The notes: a model not told the origin generated them from the letters alone. DNA of 64,000 nt from an uncultured Collinsella sp. (GCA_959600835.1 CAUGNQ010000001.1:1-64000); one strand, 5' to 3'. Positions 24,801 to 33,183 are shown, counted from the first letter of the stretch. Program-made: numbers and translations.

Positions 24801-25497
24801 CGGTGAGCGCCAGCTCGCGGCAGGGGAAGATTTCGATGCTGTCCTCGTTGCCGATGGTCTGCCCCGTGGAACTCACCATGCGGCGGATGCGATCAATCTC
24901 GTCGCCAAAGAACTCAATGCGCACGGGTGCCTTCTCCTGCGCGGGGAACACCTCGACGGTATCACCGTGCACGCGGAACAGGCCGGGCGCGTCGGCGGCA
25001 CCGGCATTGGTATAGCCCATGCCCACCAGGCGCTGCGGCACCTCATCGAAGGGAATCTCCTCGCCCACCGCAAAGGTTGTCGACTCCCAGTAGCGGCTCT
25101 CGACTGGCGGCACGCAACGCAGCAGCGCGCGGGCCGAGGCGACCATGATGCAGTCGTCGCCGCGCACGATGCGTCCCAGGGCCTCGCAGCGCTGCGCCAC
25201 CACGGCATCGTCGGGCGCCTGCTCACGCCATGGATAGTCTTTGCGCTCGGGAAAGCGGCACACATGCGCCAGACCCACATAGGCGGCCAGGCTGCGCGCG
25301 GCGCGATCGGCCGCGTCCTCGCCGCTCACGATGTAGACCGTGGGACGCGGACGGCGCGCAAACTGAGCTGCCGCCATGAGCGTGCGGCCCGACTGCGACA
25401 CGGCCAGCGTCACGTCCTCGCCGGCATCGAGTCCGGCCTCGACGGTCTGCAGCGCCTCGGCAGTGTAGAGCTGCGCGGCTATACGGTGAATGAGCAT
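21865..25497 (-). CDS. mfd: transcription-repair coupling factor Mfd
   Basis: A 1210-aa translocase that releases stalled RNA polymerase and recruits UvrA. The N-terminal UvrB-like module spans ~1-350. The RNA polymerase-interacting domain lies near 505-590 (FKPGDYVVHATHGIALF). RecG-like motors include CGDVGFGKTE (Walker A), IIDEEQRFGVQHKE (DEEQ box), and QLYQLKGRVGRS. The TRCF domain is C-terminal, with a ~40-residue Gly/Ala-rich tail. The ATG at 25497 has GGAGG 7 bases upstream; the nine extra codons of the longer frame are unlikely. A terminator-like hairpin lies just upstream at 25521. Confidence 0.96.
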   Translation of the reverse strand: MLIHRIAAQLYTAEALQTVEAGLDAGEDVTLAVSQSGRTLMAAAQFARRPRPTVYIVSGEDAADRAARSLAAYVGLAHVCRFPERKDYPWREQAPDDAVVAQRCEALGRIVRGDDCIMVASARALLRCVPPVESRYWESTTFAVGEEIPFDEVPQRLVGMGYTNAGAADAPGLFRVHGDTVEVFPAQEKAPVRIEFFGDEIDRIRRMVSSTGQTIGNEDSIEIFPCRELALTDEAVHNMHVALYRASQSDSKLAALLEMVDARIVTPELDRFLPVMYGQTVSPLAHVSGKALVVLSEPRSLFDDCLRAYEDIEARAGEAGIDRLEGLYVRAQQLDFGAQQRLNYVSLIRAGGAVTAELKIEQPAIAGSDNRFMTRIQEVVGKRYACVFAIPDRGARESMELTFGDEGITFEESLTAAPENAGVIGDRVRVAAADSADRAARQQAHASIRERRADALNARSLEAGAAQAAAGAAVPTISRGRVTFVDAALPQGVVVPDANLAVFSIADLNARMDANRARSRRKVDITQITFPFKPGDYVVHATHGIALFSEIARQEVGGKERDYFLLEYADGDKLYVPLEQVDRITRYVGPDGDKPRLTRLNTADWTRATNKARKNAKKLAFDLVDLYTRRSSITGIACPPDTPEQIEMEQSFPYDETRDQLEAIADIKADMEAPKPMDRLLCGDVGFGKTEVALRAAFKCVDSGRQVMVLCPTTILAQQHYETFFERFAPFGLEVEVLSRFRTPAQQKRALKAFAEGTIDVLIGTHRLLSADVNPKNLGLVIIDEEQRFGVQHKEQLKNLREQIDVLTLSATPIPRTMQMATSGVRDMSLITTPPTGRRPVIVHVGEYDPDVVSAAIRLEVGRGGQVYYVSNRVKTIDDAVARVHEAAPEARVGVAHGKMSPREVEDVMIEFATKKIDVLIATTIVESGIDNATANTLIIEDSQRLGLAQLYQLKGRVGRSATQAYAYFMFPGELPLTEEATARLTALSEFQDLGSGMRIAMRDLEIRGAGSLMGAEQHGNLSSVGFDLFTQMLGQAVAEARGDDDAGVEAASVGINLPADYFLSEAYMPAVDQRVLVYRKLAAAEDLESVDEVQEETEAAHGELPLAGLNLFNRARIRIRGERLGLESVTLSGGRITFLGVDVPKKVAFELKTRYGAVNFPKSRKLSVPYKAGAGAGSGLGRGLDANDGTGPVAAALMLLQQLGASDDD

Positions 25498-25520
25498 GCT
25501 GTTCCTCCGGCATCGCAACG

Positions 25521-25550
25521 CCAAAAGCCCGCCGGGGCAAGCTCGGCGGG
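25521..25550 (-). terminator. terminator-like hairpin between nth and mfd
   Basis: CCCGCCG (25528-25534) pairs with CGGCGGG (25544-25550). CTTTTGG follows on the minus strand. It could end the nth transcript. Because it ends about 25 bases before the mfd start, it may also attenuate read-through into mfd. Confidence 0.7.
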
Positions 25551-25654
25551 TCGTACGTCAAATACATTGTCTGTCATGGTAGCGCATGGAGAGGACTCCG
25601 GCTCAAGGGCAAACCCGGCCCCGCAAAAAACGCCAGACGAAGATGCGTTCCGCC

Positions 25655-26320
25655 CTACCCCGTCACGCGCACGCTGGGGCACAAATCTGCCAGCGGACAC
25701 TCGCCGCACTTGGGTTTGCGGGCGTCGCAGATCTCGCGACCGAAGGTAATCCACTGATGGTTGACCGACTCCCAATACTCGTGCGGCAAAATCTTGAGCA
25801 GATCCTGCTCGGTCTTGAGCGGCTCCTTGGCATGCGTCTTGGGACTCAACATCAGGCGGTGCGCAATGCGGTTGACGTGCGTGTCCACCGCAATGCCCTC
25901 CACGATGCCATACCCCACGTTGAGCACGATGTTCGCCGTCTTGCGTCCCACGCCCGGCAGCTTTACAAGCTCCTTCATGTCGGCCGGCACCTCGCCGCCA
26001 TAGTCGGCGACGATCATCTGCGCGGCCTCGACGGCATGCTTGGCTTTGCTCTTGTAGAAGCCGAGTGACTTGATGGTGTCTGCCACGTCAGCCACGCTCG
26101 CCCCGGCCATGGCCTCGGGCGTGGGCCACTGGGCAAACAGCCGCGGCGTCACCTTGTTGACCTGCGCGTCGGTCGTTTGCGCCGAGAGTAGCACCGCGAT
26201 CAGCAGGCGGAAGGGATTCTCGTGGTCCAAAAAGCACTCGACCGGGCCATAGCGACGGTTGAGGCGCCCGCACACCTCGATGGCGCGCTCGCGCTTGGCG
26301 GCATTGGTCTCGCGTGGCAT
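25655..26320 (-). CDS. nth: endonuclease III
   Basis: A 221-aa DNA glycosylase/AP lyase for oxidised pyrimidines. The helix-hairpin-helix LPGVGRKTANIVL carries the catalytic Lys. VDTHVNR carries the catalytic Asp. The [4Fe-4S] motif CX6CX2CX5C (CDARKPKCGECPLADLC) is complete near residues 197-213. The ATG at 26320 follows GAGGAG; an earlier ATG eight codons up is less likely. It is downstream of an ABC exporter gene. Confidence 0.96.
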   Translation of the reverse strand: MPRETNAAKRERAIEVCGRLNRRYGPVECFLDHENPFRLLIAVLLSAQTTDAQVNKVTPRLFAQWPTPEAMAGASVADVADTIKSLGFYKSKAKHAVEAAQMIVADYGGEVPADMKELVKLPGVGRKTANIVLNVGYGIVEGIAVDTHVNRIAHRLMLSPKTHAKEPLKTEQDLLKILPHEYWESVNHQWITFGREICDARKPKCGECPLADLCPSVRVTG

Positions 26321-26383
26321 AACGACTCCTCGGCTCAACGGCACAATAAACTTATGGGCACAATTGTCCCACGTCCGAGACGC

Positions 26384-28186
26384 TTACGCCTCCAAGAATG
26401 CGCCGGTCTGACGGCTCCACAGGCTCGCGTACTCGCCACCCGCCTCGACGAGCTGCGCATGCGTGCCGTCCTCGACAATCTCACCATCGGCCAGCACCAC
26501 AATGCGGTCGAGTGCCGCCACGGTGGACAGGCGGTGCGCCACCACAATGGAGGTGCGCCCGCGCATCAGGTTCTCGAGCGCCTCCTGCACCAGCGCCTCG
26601 GACTCGCTGTCAAGGGCAGAGGTCGCCTCGTCGAGCACTAGAATCGGCGCGTCGGTGAGAATCGCGCGGGCGATAGCCACGCGCTGACGCTGGCCGCCCG
26701 AGAGCTTGACACCGCGCTCACCCACCATGGTGTCAAAGCCACGGGGCAATCGGTCGATAAACTCCAGGGCATTGGCCAGGCGCGCGGCCTCGCGAATCTG
26801 CTCATCAGTGGCGTTGGGACGACCGTAGGCAATGTTTTCGCGAATGGAGCGGTGGAACAGCAGCGCCTCCTGCGGCACGTAGGCAACCTGGCGGCGAAGG
26901 CTTTGCTGCGTGCAGCGCGAGACATCCTGACCGTCCACGAGCACGCGGCCGCCCTGAACATCGTTCAGGCGCAGCAGCAGCTTGGTAAGCGTCGTCTTAC
27001 CCGAGCCCGATTTGCCCACCAGGCCCACGCGCTGGCCCGCCGCCACATGAAGTGTCAGGTCATCGAACACGTTCTCGCCCGCCGCAGCGTCACGGTACGC
27101 AAAGCTCAAGTGCTCAAAATCAATTGCGCCCTCGCGCACCTTGAGCTCGGGGGCGTTCTCGTCGTCTGCCACCAGACGCGGCTCGTCCAGCACGCGCGTC
27201 ATCTCTGCCGCATCGCCCAAAGCGCGGTTAATACGCTGCATCATGGAGCTCACGTAGTTCAGACGCATGGTGAGGTTATAGGTGTAGGTAAAGATCATGA
27301 CGAGCGAGCCGGCCGAGATGCCAAACCACGCATTGCCGCCCGCCACGAACACACTCACCACGGCCATGGTGATGACGATAAGGCCCGAGGTCGTAAAGTT
27401 GCGCTGCATCATGGCGTGCATCGAGACCGTCTCGGCGTCGCGCGCGGCGCGGTCGGCAGTATCGAACAGATCGCGTTCAAAGTCCTCGCGCCCGCAGGTC
27501 TTGACGGCCAAGATGTTCGTGACCGCGTCGGAGAGCACGCCCGAGAGCTTGTTCTGCGCGGCGGACGTCGCGGCCGAAAGCGGCATGATGCGCTTGTACA
27601 TAAGCCAGACAAACGCGATGTAGACGACCATGATGCACACCAGGATCACGGTAAACGTCGGCACCACCGGGGCGAGTGCGGCCACAGTGCAGATGACCGA
27701 GGTGATGGTGGGGATGAGCGAATACACCGTCACGTCGACCAGACCCGTGTAACCGCTCATAAAACGGCTTGTCTGGCTCACAAGCGATCCGCCAAAGCGG
27801 CTGGTATGGAATGTCATGGATTGATTGGAGAGCGTATCGAAGCACAGGCGCGCCAGGTGATAGTTGCCCGCAATCTCGAGCTTGTAGACGGTGTAGTCCT
27901 GCAGCTTGGAGAGGATCTGGCCTGCCAAGTTGACGAGCACGAGCGCCAGGATATAGGGGCCGAAGACCTCAAACACCTGGTCACCCGCCACGGGGCCGGC
28001 CTGGACGCGGTCGACGATGAGGGCCATCACGTAGGTGTTGGAAAACGTGAGCAAAAAGATGTAGCCCGCCGACGAGAACACCGAGAGAAAGACGATCAGC
28101 GGCTGCGTGCGCGTGACGTCCCAAAAACGCTGCAGCGTGCGGCGCACGGTGGAGCGTTTGAGCGGACTGGTGCTTCTCTGAGACAT
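26384..28186 (-). CDS. ABC transporter, fused permease and ATPase (exporter type)
   Basis: A 600-aa type IV ABC half-transporter. Six membrane helices lie within residues ~25-320. The ATPase has Walker A GKSGSGKTT (~395), a Q-loop in VAYVPQEALLF, signature LSGGQRQR (~500), Walker B ILVLDEATSALD (~520) and an H-loop in VAHRLS. It works as a homo- or heterodimer to export lipids, peptides or drugs; the substrate is not deducible. It is a single gene between rmuC and nth. AAAGGAAG precedes the ATG at 28186. Confidence 0.93.
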   Translation of the reverse strand: MSQRSTSPLKRSTVRRTLQRFWDVTRTQPLIVFLSVFSSAGYIFLLTFSNTYVMALIVDRVQAGPVAGDQVFEVFGPYILALVLVNLAGQILSKLQDYTVYKLEIAGNYHLARLCFDTLSNQSMTFHTSRFGGSLVSQTSRFMSGYTGLVDVTVYSLIPTITSVICTVAALAPVVPTFTVILVCIMVVYIAFVWLMYKRIMPLSAATSAAQNKLSGVLSDAVTNILAVKTCGREDFERDLFDTADRAARDAETVSMHAMMQRNFTTSGLIVITMAVVSVFVAGGNAWFGISAGSLVMIFTYTYNLTMRLNYVSSMMQRINRALGDAAEMTRVLDEPRLVADDENAPELKVREGAIDFEHLSFAYRDAAAGENVFDDLTLHVAAGQRVGLVGKSGSGKTTLTKLLLRLNDVQGGRVLVDGQDVSRCTQQSLRRQVAYVPQEALLFHRSIRENIAYGRPNATDEQIREAARLANALEFIDRLPRGFDTMVGERGVKLSGGQRQRVAIARAILTDAPILVLDEATSALDSESEALVQEALENLMRGRTSIVVAHRLSTVAALDRIVVLADGEIVEDGTHAQLVEAGGEYASLWSRQTGAFLEA

Positions 28187-28260
28187 GGGCTTCCTTTCGC
28201 GTCTGATAGGGCGAAACGCCATTGTTGCACATTGAAGCGCACTTCAGGCAAGCACGATGC

Positions 28261-28300
28261 GAAAAGCAGCGGGGCACCCGCGTTTACACCGGCGCCCCGC
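28261..28300 (-). terminator. rho-independent terminator
   Basis: GCGGGGC (28269-28275) pairs with GCCCCGC (28294-28300). On the minus strand CTGCTTTTC follows. It ends the rmuC transcript. Confidence 0.65.
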
Positions 28301-28312
28301 CGTCAGATGCAG

Positions 28313-29668
28313 CTAGTCCTCGTCTTTTTGGCCTGCGAGCAGCTCCGCGGATGTGAGCCCCAAAATCTCATCGGCTTGGTCGGCATCCTCCAGCGCGTCG
28401 ATGTCCTTGAGCTTGCGCTCCATGACGTTGGTGCGCGTGGTAATGATGCCCTCGACCGTTTTGCCCGCGGTCTCGATCTGCTGCTGGGCGCGGCGCAGCG
28501 CCGCCTGATAGCGCGGCAGCTCGGCCTTGACGGCGGAGAGCACGCGCAGTACGTCGTCGGTACGTTTTTGCAGCCTAAACGTCTGGTAGCTCATCTGCAG
28601 GCTGTTGAGAATGGCGGCCATGGTGCTGGGACCGGCTACGTTGACGTGATAGTCGCGGCCCAGGATCTCGATAAGCCCGGGGCGGCTGACGATCTCGGCG
28701 TACAGCCCCTCAAACGGCACGAACATGATGCCAAAGTTGGTCGTTGCCGGCACACTCAGGTACTTTTCGCAGATGTCCTTGGCCTCGCGTTTCACCATCA
28801 TATCGAGCGTCTTGCGCGCTGCGGCGACGGCCTCAGCGTCACCAGACTCCTGGGCGTCGAGCAGATGCTCGTACGCGTCGCCCGGAAACTTGGAGTCGAT
28901 CGGCAGCAGCACGGGGTCGCCCTCGTCTACCGGCAGCTTGACGGCAAACTCAACGCGTTCCGAGGCGCCGGGCTTGGTGGCGACGTTTTCCAGATACTGA
29001 TCGGGCGTGAGGATGTCCGCCAGGATTGCACCCAGCTGCACCTCGCCCAAAATGCCACGCGCCTTGACATTGCCCAGCACGCGCTTAAGGTCGCCCACGC
29101 CGGTGGCGATAGACTGCATGTCGCCCAGGCCCTTGTACACGGCCTCGAGCTGGTCGCTCACCTGCTTAAACGATGCCGACAGTCGGTCGTTGAGTGTGCG
29201 AGAGAGCTTCTCGTCCACCGTCGCGCGCATTTGGTCGAGCTGCACGTTGTTGTCTTTGCGGATGGCGCCCAGCTGAGCATCGACCGTCTCGCGCACCTTG
29301 TCCAGGCGATGCTCGATGCCTTCGCGGTTGGCGCCAAGCTGTTGGGCCGTCTCGCGGCGCAGGTCATCCATACGGTCGCCGGCCTGCGAGAACTCGCGCG
29401 CAATGGTCAGGTAGCGCTGCTGCTCTACGGCGGCGTCGGTCGTCTGCTGCTGCGCGATGGCATTTGCCGTGCGGCGGGTTTCGGCCAACGCGACGTTCAG
29501 GGTGTCGAGCGTGCTGTTGGCCTGCTCGAGCGCTACCAGCGTTTCCGCGCTACTGTCGCCACGCTCCCGCAGCTCGGCACGCAGGCTCTTGAGCTGGAGG
29601 GCGCAAGCCACAGCAACCCCCACCGCCACCAAGGCGATCACAACAAGCACAATATCAATAGCAGACAT
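28313..29668 (-). CDS. rmuC: DNA recombination protein RmuC
   Basis: A 451-aa protein with an N-terminal membrane anchor (residues 4-23, IVLVVIALVAVGVAVACAL), a long coiled coil (~25-190) and the RmuC domain (~200-400; GILGEVQLGAILADIL, LPIDSKFPGDAYEHLL, FVPFEGLYAEI). The family limits rearrangements at inverted repeats, which is of interest in this repeat-rich region. The start at 29668 has GGGCGGAG upstream. It is a single gene. Confidence 0.93.
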   Translation of the reverse strand: MSAIDIVLVVIALVAVGVAVACALQLKSLRAELRERGDSSAETLVALEQANSTLDTLNVALAETRRTANAIAQQQTTDAAVEQQRYLTIAREFSQAGDRMDDLRRETAQQLGANREGIEHRLDKVRETVDAQLGAIRKDNNVQLDQMRATVDEKLSRTLNDRLSASFKQVSDQLEAVYKGLGDMQSIATGVGDLKRVLGNVKARGILGEVQLGAILADILTPDQYLENVATKPGASERVEFAVKLPVDEGDPVLLPIDSKFPGDAYEHLLDAQESGDAEAVAAARKTLDMMVKREAKDICEKYLSVPATTNFGIMFVPFEGLYAEIVSRPGLIEILGRDYHVNVAGPSTMAAILNSLQMSYQTFRLQKRTDDVLRVLSAVKAELPRYQAALRRAQQQIETAGKTVEGIITTRTNVMERKLKDIDALEDADQADEILGLTSAELLAGQKDED

Positions 29669-29791
29669 AAACTCCGCCCAACAAACCCAATCGAGCACCA
29701 ATCAAAACCGCGATCAATCTTACCCTGTCAAACGCAGTTCATGTCCAATCGAGCGCAGACAAGTTACCTTTGCGCTATGGGTGCTGGTCCG

Positions 29792-30226
29792 CTAGCTCTC
29801 CCAGCTGGCGCGGATGGTTGCTGCGACATCCCCCAAGCGCTGACCAAGAGCTGCCAAGTGCTGAAGTACCTCATTGGGCGAGGCGCCGTTGAGGATGCAC
29901 GTGAGGGCATATGAGACCAAGAAGATTGTCGCGAGCCCCATCGGGATCAGCACGATCATCGCCAGCGTACGCAGGCGCTGGGCCCAGAGACGGTGACGCG
30001 CACGACGTTTATCGAACGCGAGCTCCTGCGCATATGAATCCTGCTGTACGGAATAGGCCTCTGGCGCCGAGTCACACCCGGGCACAGCCGCAGGTACAGC
30101 AGCGGGCACGACATTTTGCGCAAAGGGCTGGGCTGCCGCCCCTTGCATTTGCATCTCCATGAGTCGTTGCTGCTGACGCAGCATGCGCTCAGCTTGTTGC
30201 TGCGGAGTCTCAAGAAACAGATCCAT
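29792..30226 (-). CDS. hypothetical single-pass membrane protein
   Basis: A 144-aa protein I do not recognise. Residues 1-35 are Gln/Met-rich and helical (QQQAERMLRQQQRLMEMQMQ). An Ala/Pro/Val stretch follows (VVPAAVPAAVPG). A basic segment KRRARHRLWAQRLR (~74-88) precedes one membrane helix (MIVLIPMGLATIFLVSYAL, ~92-111). The ATG at 30226 follows GGAGG; the frame also opens with TTG four codons earlier. Codon use is normal for the window, so it is probably real. Confidence 0.7.
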   Translation of the reverse strand: MDLFLETPQQQAERMLRQQQRLMEMQMQGAAAQPFAQNVVPAAVPAAVPGCDSAPEAYSVQQDSYAQELAFDKRRARHRLWAQRLRTLAMIVLIPMGLATIFLVSYALTCILNGASPNEVLQHLAALGQRLGDVAATIRASWES

Positions 30227-30480
30227 GCTGGCCTCCAAAATCGGAGCATTCGACGCTTACGACCAGCATCCCGCACCGCCATGACCGCGACAACGCAATC
30301 GCCGGCAATAGCCACAAAGTTTCTTTTGCTCAAAAGCCGTCGAAAAGCTCAACAACTCCCCTACCAGCACTTTCTCTGAGCTTTTTTCGCCAGCAATCTT
30401 TTGGCCTTCCACCCTTACGCCAACTGACCAAAATCTAACCAAAAGCTTGACGAAAATTGTGAAGACAGGGACCCCACACA

Positions 30481-30510
30481 AAAACGTGCCGTCCCAAAAG
30501 GAGCGGCACA
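30481..30510 (-). terminator. terminator of a duplicated 3' module (copy 1)
   Basis: GTGCCGTCCC, loop AAAA, GGAGCGGCAC. On the minus strand GTTTTTGTG follows. It lies about 40 bases beyond the long hairpin at 30552 and is homologous to the terminator at 31416. Confidence 0.85.
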
Positions 30511-30551
30511 CAAACCAATCTATTAGCCAAAACTCGTTGGCAAGCTCGCGC

Positions 30552-30637
30552 CGTCAGACCCGCGGCGCACGCCTTTGCCTCGCGCGACCCTGCGAAGCCG
30601 TGAGCGAGAGGCAAAGGCATACGCCGCCGGTCTGACG
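30552..30637 (-). repeat. long hairpin with conserved loop (copy 1)
   Basis: The outer stem CGTCAGACC (30552-30560) pairs with GGTCTGACG (30629-30637), followed by GCGGCG/CGCCGC. The inner stem is GCCTTTGCCTC (30571-30581) with GAGGCAAAGGC (30608-30618). The loop contains GCGACCCTGCGAAGCCGTGA, identical to the loop at 31528, although the stems differ. It follows the membrane protein gene at 30692. Confidence 0.88.
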
Positions 30638-30691
30638 CCCGGAGCGGTAAAGCCAGCAGTTGCCCCGCGCTCCGCAGTCGGTGAAAGCAGA

Positions 30692-31324
30692 TTACATGCC
30701 CGCGAGACCTCGAGCTGCGGTGGCACACATAAACGCCAGGACTAGGATCACGAGTGAGCCCGCGATGTCGACTAGCACGCCCATTGCGCGACGCTCAAAC
30801 AGCCAGCTCTCAAAGTGCGGAGCGACGTTGCGCCAAACACGCCACAGCAAGATGCCCATACCGATGACGCCAGGAATATTGAGCAGCAAAATCTCGGAGC
30901 ACAAGAGTCCAATCAGGTTGCCGGCGGCAAAGCCCGCATCGCCCTCGCAGTATTTGCGATAAATCATGTACAACATGTATGCCACAAACGGCTGCAGGCA
31001 CGCAGAGATAAACGTAACCACCATCGAGGGGTCCTGAGAAAAGACGTCGGTGAGCTTATCCACGCTCGTGGCATCCTTAGAGGCCAGGAACAGACCAATG
31101 ACTACCGCGGGCACCACGCCCAAGATGACCTCGACCAGAGTAAACAACTTGGCAGTCAAATCCTCACTAGCCGAATTCAAATGAGGCGCCCACTCAGGAT
31201 GAGCATGCGCGCCGACCTTCTTGTCTTTCTCGGCACGATCGGCCTTTTTACCCTCGACAACCCGACGGCCAGGATCCTTGTGAGTTCCCGCCGCAGCCAC
31301 CCGAGCCCGAGACTTCTTACCCAT
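30692..31324 (-). CDS. hypothetical multi-pass membrane protein
   Basis: A 210-aa protein I cannot assign. The first ~45 residues are basic and hydrophilic (KKSRAR, KKADRAEKDKK). About four hydrophobic segments follow: VEVILGVVPAVVIGLFLA (~65), TFISACLQPFVAYMLYMI (~105), LIGLLCSEILLLNIPGVIGMG (~140) and VDIAGSLVILVLAFMCATA (~190). It resembles the Yip1-like or DUF-type inner-membrane proteins of related genomes in layout only. An ATG five codons earlier (31339) is also possible; neither start has a strong ribosome binding site. Confidence 0.7.
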   Translation of the reverse strand: MGKKSRARVAAAGTHKDPGRRVVEGKKADRAEKDKKVGAHAHPEWAPHLNSASEDLTAKLFTLVEVILGVVPAVVIGLFLASKDATSVDKLTDVFSQDPSMVVTFISACLQPFVAYMLYMIYRKYCEGDAGFAAGNLIGLLCSEILLLNIPGVIGMGILLWRVWRNVAPHFESWLFERRAMGVLVDIAGSLVILVLAFMCATAARGLAGM

Positions 31325-31415
31325 AAAAAAACACCCCATCAGGTAGTAGATAAACTAAAAGTCGCTACCCAGTGTACCCCACCCATGAACGGTGCCGTCC
31401 CAACCAGCCCCCATA

Positions 31416-31446
31416 CAAAAACGTGCCGCCCCTATCGGGGCGGCAC
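31416..31446 (-). terminator. terminator of a duplicated 3' module (copy 2)
   Basis: GTGCCGCCCC (31423-31432), loop TATC, GGGGCGGCAC (31437-31446). On the minus strand GTTTTTGTAT follows. It ends the rubrerythrin transcript. Confidence 0.9.
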
Positions 31447-31495
31447 ACAAACTTCTTATCAGCTTTTCTGTATCGAGCACGCGACGACCCAAAGC

Positions 31496-31581
31496 GGGCC
31501 GGGAGGGCCGGACTACCTTCCCTCAACGCGACCCTGCGAAGCCGTGAGCGAGGAGGGAAGGTAGTCCGGCCCTCCCGGCCC
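31496..31581 (-). repeat. long hairpin with conserved loop (copy 2)
   Basis: A perfect 29-bp stem (31496-31524 with 31553-31581; arm begins GGGCCGGGAGGGCCGGACTA) with a 28-base loop. The loop contains GCGACCCTGCGAAGCCGTGA, the same as at 30584. It lies 21 bp after the rubrerythrin stop codon. Confidence 0.93.
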
Positions 31582-31602
31582 AGCTCATGCTAGCGCCAAG
31601 CG

Positions 31603-32142
31603 CTAGTAGTTCACCACCTGCTCCTCAAAGTACGCCTTGGGGTGGTTACACACCGGGCACACCTCAGGCGCCTCGGCACCCACATGCAGGTGCCCGCAGT
31701 TCAGGCACTTCCACACCTTTACGCCCTCACGCTCAAACACCTCGCCCGACTCGATGCGCTCGACGAGCTTGTTGTAGCGCTCCTCGTGGGCCTTCTCGAC
31801 GGCGGCGACACCACGGAACTTTGCGGCAATCTCGGCAAAGCCCTCTTCCTCGGCGGTCTTGGCAAACTCGTCGTACATCGTGGTCCACTCGTAGTTCTCA
31901 CCCGCGGCGGCATCGCGCAGATTGTCCAGGGTATCGGGGACGGCGCCATCGTGCAGATACTTAAACCACAGTTTGGCGTGCTCGGACTCGTTGCCAGCCG
32001 TCTCGGCAAAGATGTTCGAGATCTGAACGTAGCCGTCCTTCTTTGCCTTGGAGGCATAGTAGCGATACTTGGTGTGTGCCTGGGACTCACCGGCAAAAGC
32101 GGTCTCGAGGTTCTTCTTGGTTTGGGAATTCTCAAAATCCAT
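31603..32142 (-). CDS. rubrerythrin
   Basis: A 179-aa non-haem iron peroxidase that reduces H2O2 in anaerobes. The ferritin-like four-helix domain (residues 1-135) has the diiron ligands in [12 protein letters not shown] (~20), [10 protein letters not shown] (~53), the central Glu-rich segment and VEKAHEERY (~125). The C-terminal rubredoxin-like iron site has two CX2C knuckles (CLNCGH and CPVCNH). Full length. The ATG at 32142 has AAGGGAAG upstream. It is monocistronic, with an elaborate hairpin-plus-terminator 3' end. Confidence 0.96.
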   Translation of the reverse strand: MDFENSQTKKNLETAFAGESQAHTKYRYYASKAKKDGYVQISNIFAETAGNESEHAKLWFKYLHDGAVPDTLDNLRDAAAGENYEWTTMYDEFAKTAEEEGFAEIAAKFRGVAAVEKAHEERYNKLVERIESGEVFEREGVKVWKCLNCGHLHVGAEAPEVCPVCNHPKAYFEEQVVNY

Positions 32143-32256
32143 AGGTGTACTTCCCTTCAACGCATGCCGCCCGTAGGCTTCGAGCGGCCTCGTCTTTAGG
32201 ATGCCCTCATGTCGGAAATCTAAACCTTACAATCCTGTTCTTCAGATTTGCACGGG

Positions 32257-33162
32257 CTAGATGCTCAGCCAGCGATCGCCCTCGGCTCGGCAAAAGCCCT
32301 CACGCTCCAGGTCGGCCAGAATGCCCGCGACAAGCTCGCGCTCGACCGGTCCACGCCCAGCCGCCGCTTCCATCTCGTTAACGCCCACCACGGCATCAGC
32401 AAGCGTAATCCCCGCCGGCTGGCCATCGCGCGCTGCCAGCAACATGCGCACGATATGCGCGCGTTTTTGGCGACGTGAGCCCTCAAACTTTGATTGACGG
32501 CTATAGCCCGCCGAGCGCCTGGACGGATTGGGCAACGTCTTTTTTAGATATGCGCCGTAATCTAGCAACGCGTAATACCACGCGCGCGGCGTATCGGCAT
32601 CATCGAGCGGCGCGGCAAAGGGAGCGATCTCGTCGGTCGCCGCACCGGGGGCCGCCGGACAGGCCGCCTGAATCAGCGGCACCAGCTCGCGATCGGGAAC
32701 AGCCGGTACATCGGGAAAGAAGTGATGCAGAAAGACCGTGCGCACGTTGGTCTCCAGATACACGCCCGGAAGATCAAACGCAAACGACCGGATACCTTGC
32801 GCCGTTGCCGGTCCAATACCAGGCAGAGCGACCAAGTCGCACGTCTCGTGCGGAAACTCCCCGCCCCAATCCTCTACGACCCGTTGAGCGGCCCCGTGAA
32901 GCGCCAGAGCGCGTCGGTTGTAGCCCATGCCCTGCCAAGCGTCCAAAACATCGGAAGGCGCGGCCTGGGCAAGCGCCTGCACGGTCGGAAAGCGATCGAG
33001 CCACGCCGGCATACGCGTCTCCACGCGCGGCACCTGTGTTTGCTGCAGCATGACCTCAGAAAGCCAAATGATGTACGGATCGCGCGTGCGGCGCCACGGA
33101 AGGTCGCGATAACGCAGGACCCCTTCCGAACGAATCATCGAACGAAAGGGGTCCTGAATCAT
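32257..33162 (-). CDS. MutY-like adenine glycosylase lacking the Fe-S cluster
   Basis: A 301-aa HhH-GPD DNA glycosylase. It has the MutY catalytic Glu (Glu36 in SEVMLQQTQV), WQGMGYNRRA, and the helix-hairpin-helix LPGIGPATAQGI (~113-124). Two differences from classical MutY are clear. The C-terminal CX6CX2CX5C iron-sulfur motif is absent (that region reads GAYLKKTLPNPSRRSAGYSR). The VDGN motif is LETN, placing Glu137 where the catalytic Asp normally lies. Clusterless MutY homologs are known. It starts 21 bp after the Rrf2 gene, with AAGGAG upstream, so the two form one operon. Confidence 0.87.
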   Translation of the reverse strand: MIQDPFRSMIRSEGVLRYRDLPWRRTRDPYIIWLSEVMLQQTQVPRVETRMPAWLDRFPTVQALAQAAPSDVLDAWQGMGYNRRALALHGAAQRVVEDWGGEFPHETCDLVALPGIGPATAQGIRSFAFDLPGVYLETNVRTVFLHHFFPDVPAVPDRELVPLIQAACPAAPGAATDEIAPFAAPLDDADTPRAWYYALLDYGAYLKKTLPNPSRRSAGYSRQSKFEGSRRQKRAHIVRMLLAARDGQPAGITLADAVVGVNEMEAAAGRGPVERELVAGILADLEREGFCRAEGDRWLSI

Positions 33163-33183
33163 ATCTATACTCCTTATGCGGCG

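Noticed and set aside
26852..29914. A 1020-codon plus-strand frame across the ABC exporter and rmuC genes
   Set aside because: It spans two genuine minus-strand genes and their intergenic region and has His/Arg/Ala-rich antisense composition, with no domain recognisable.
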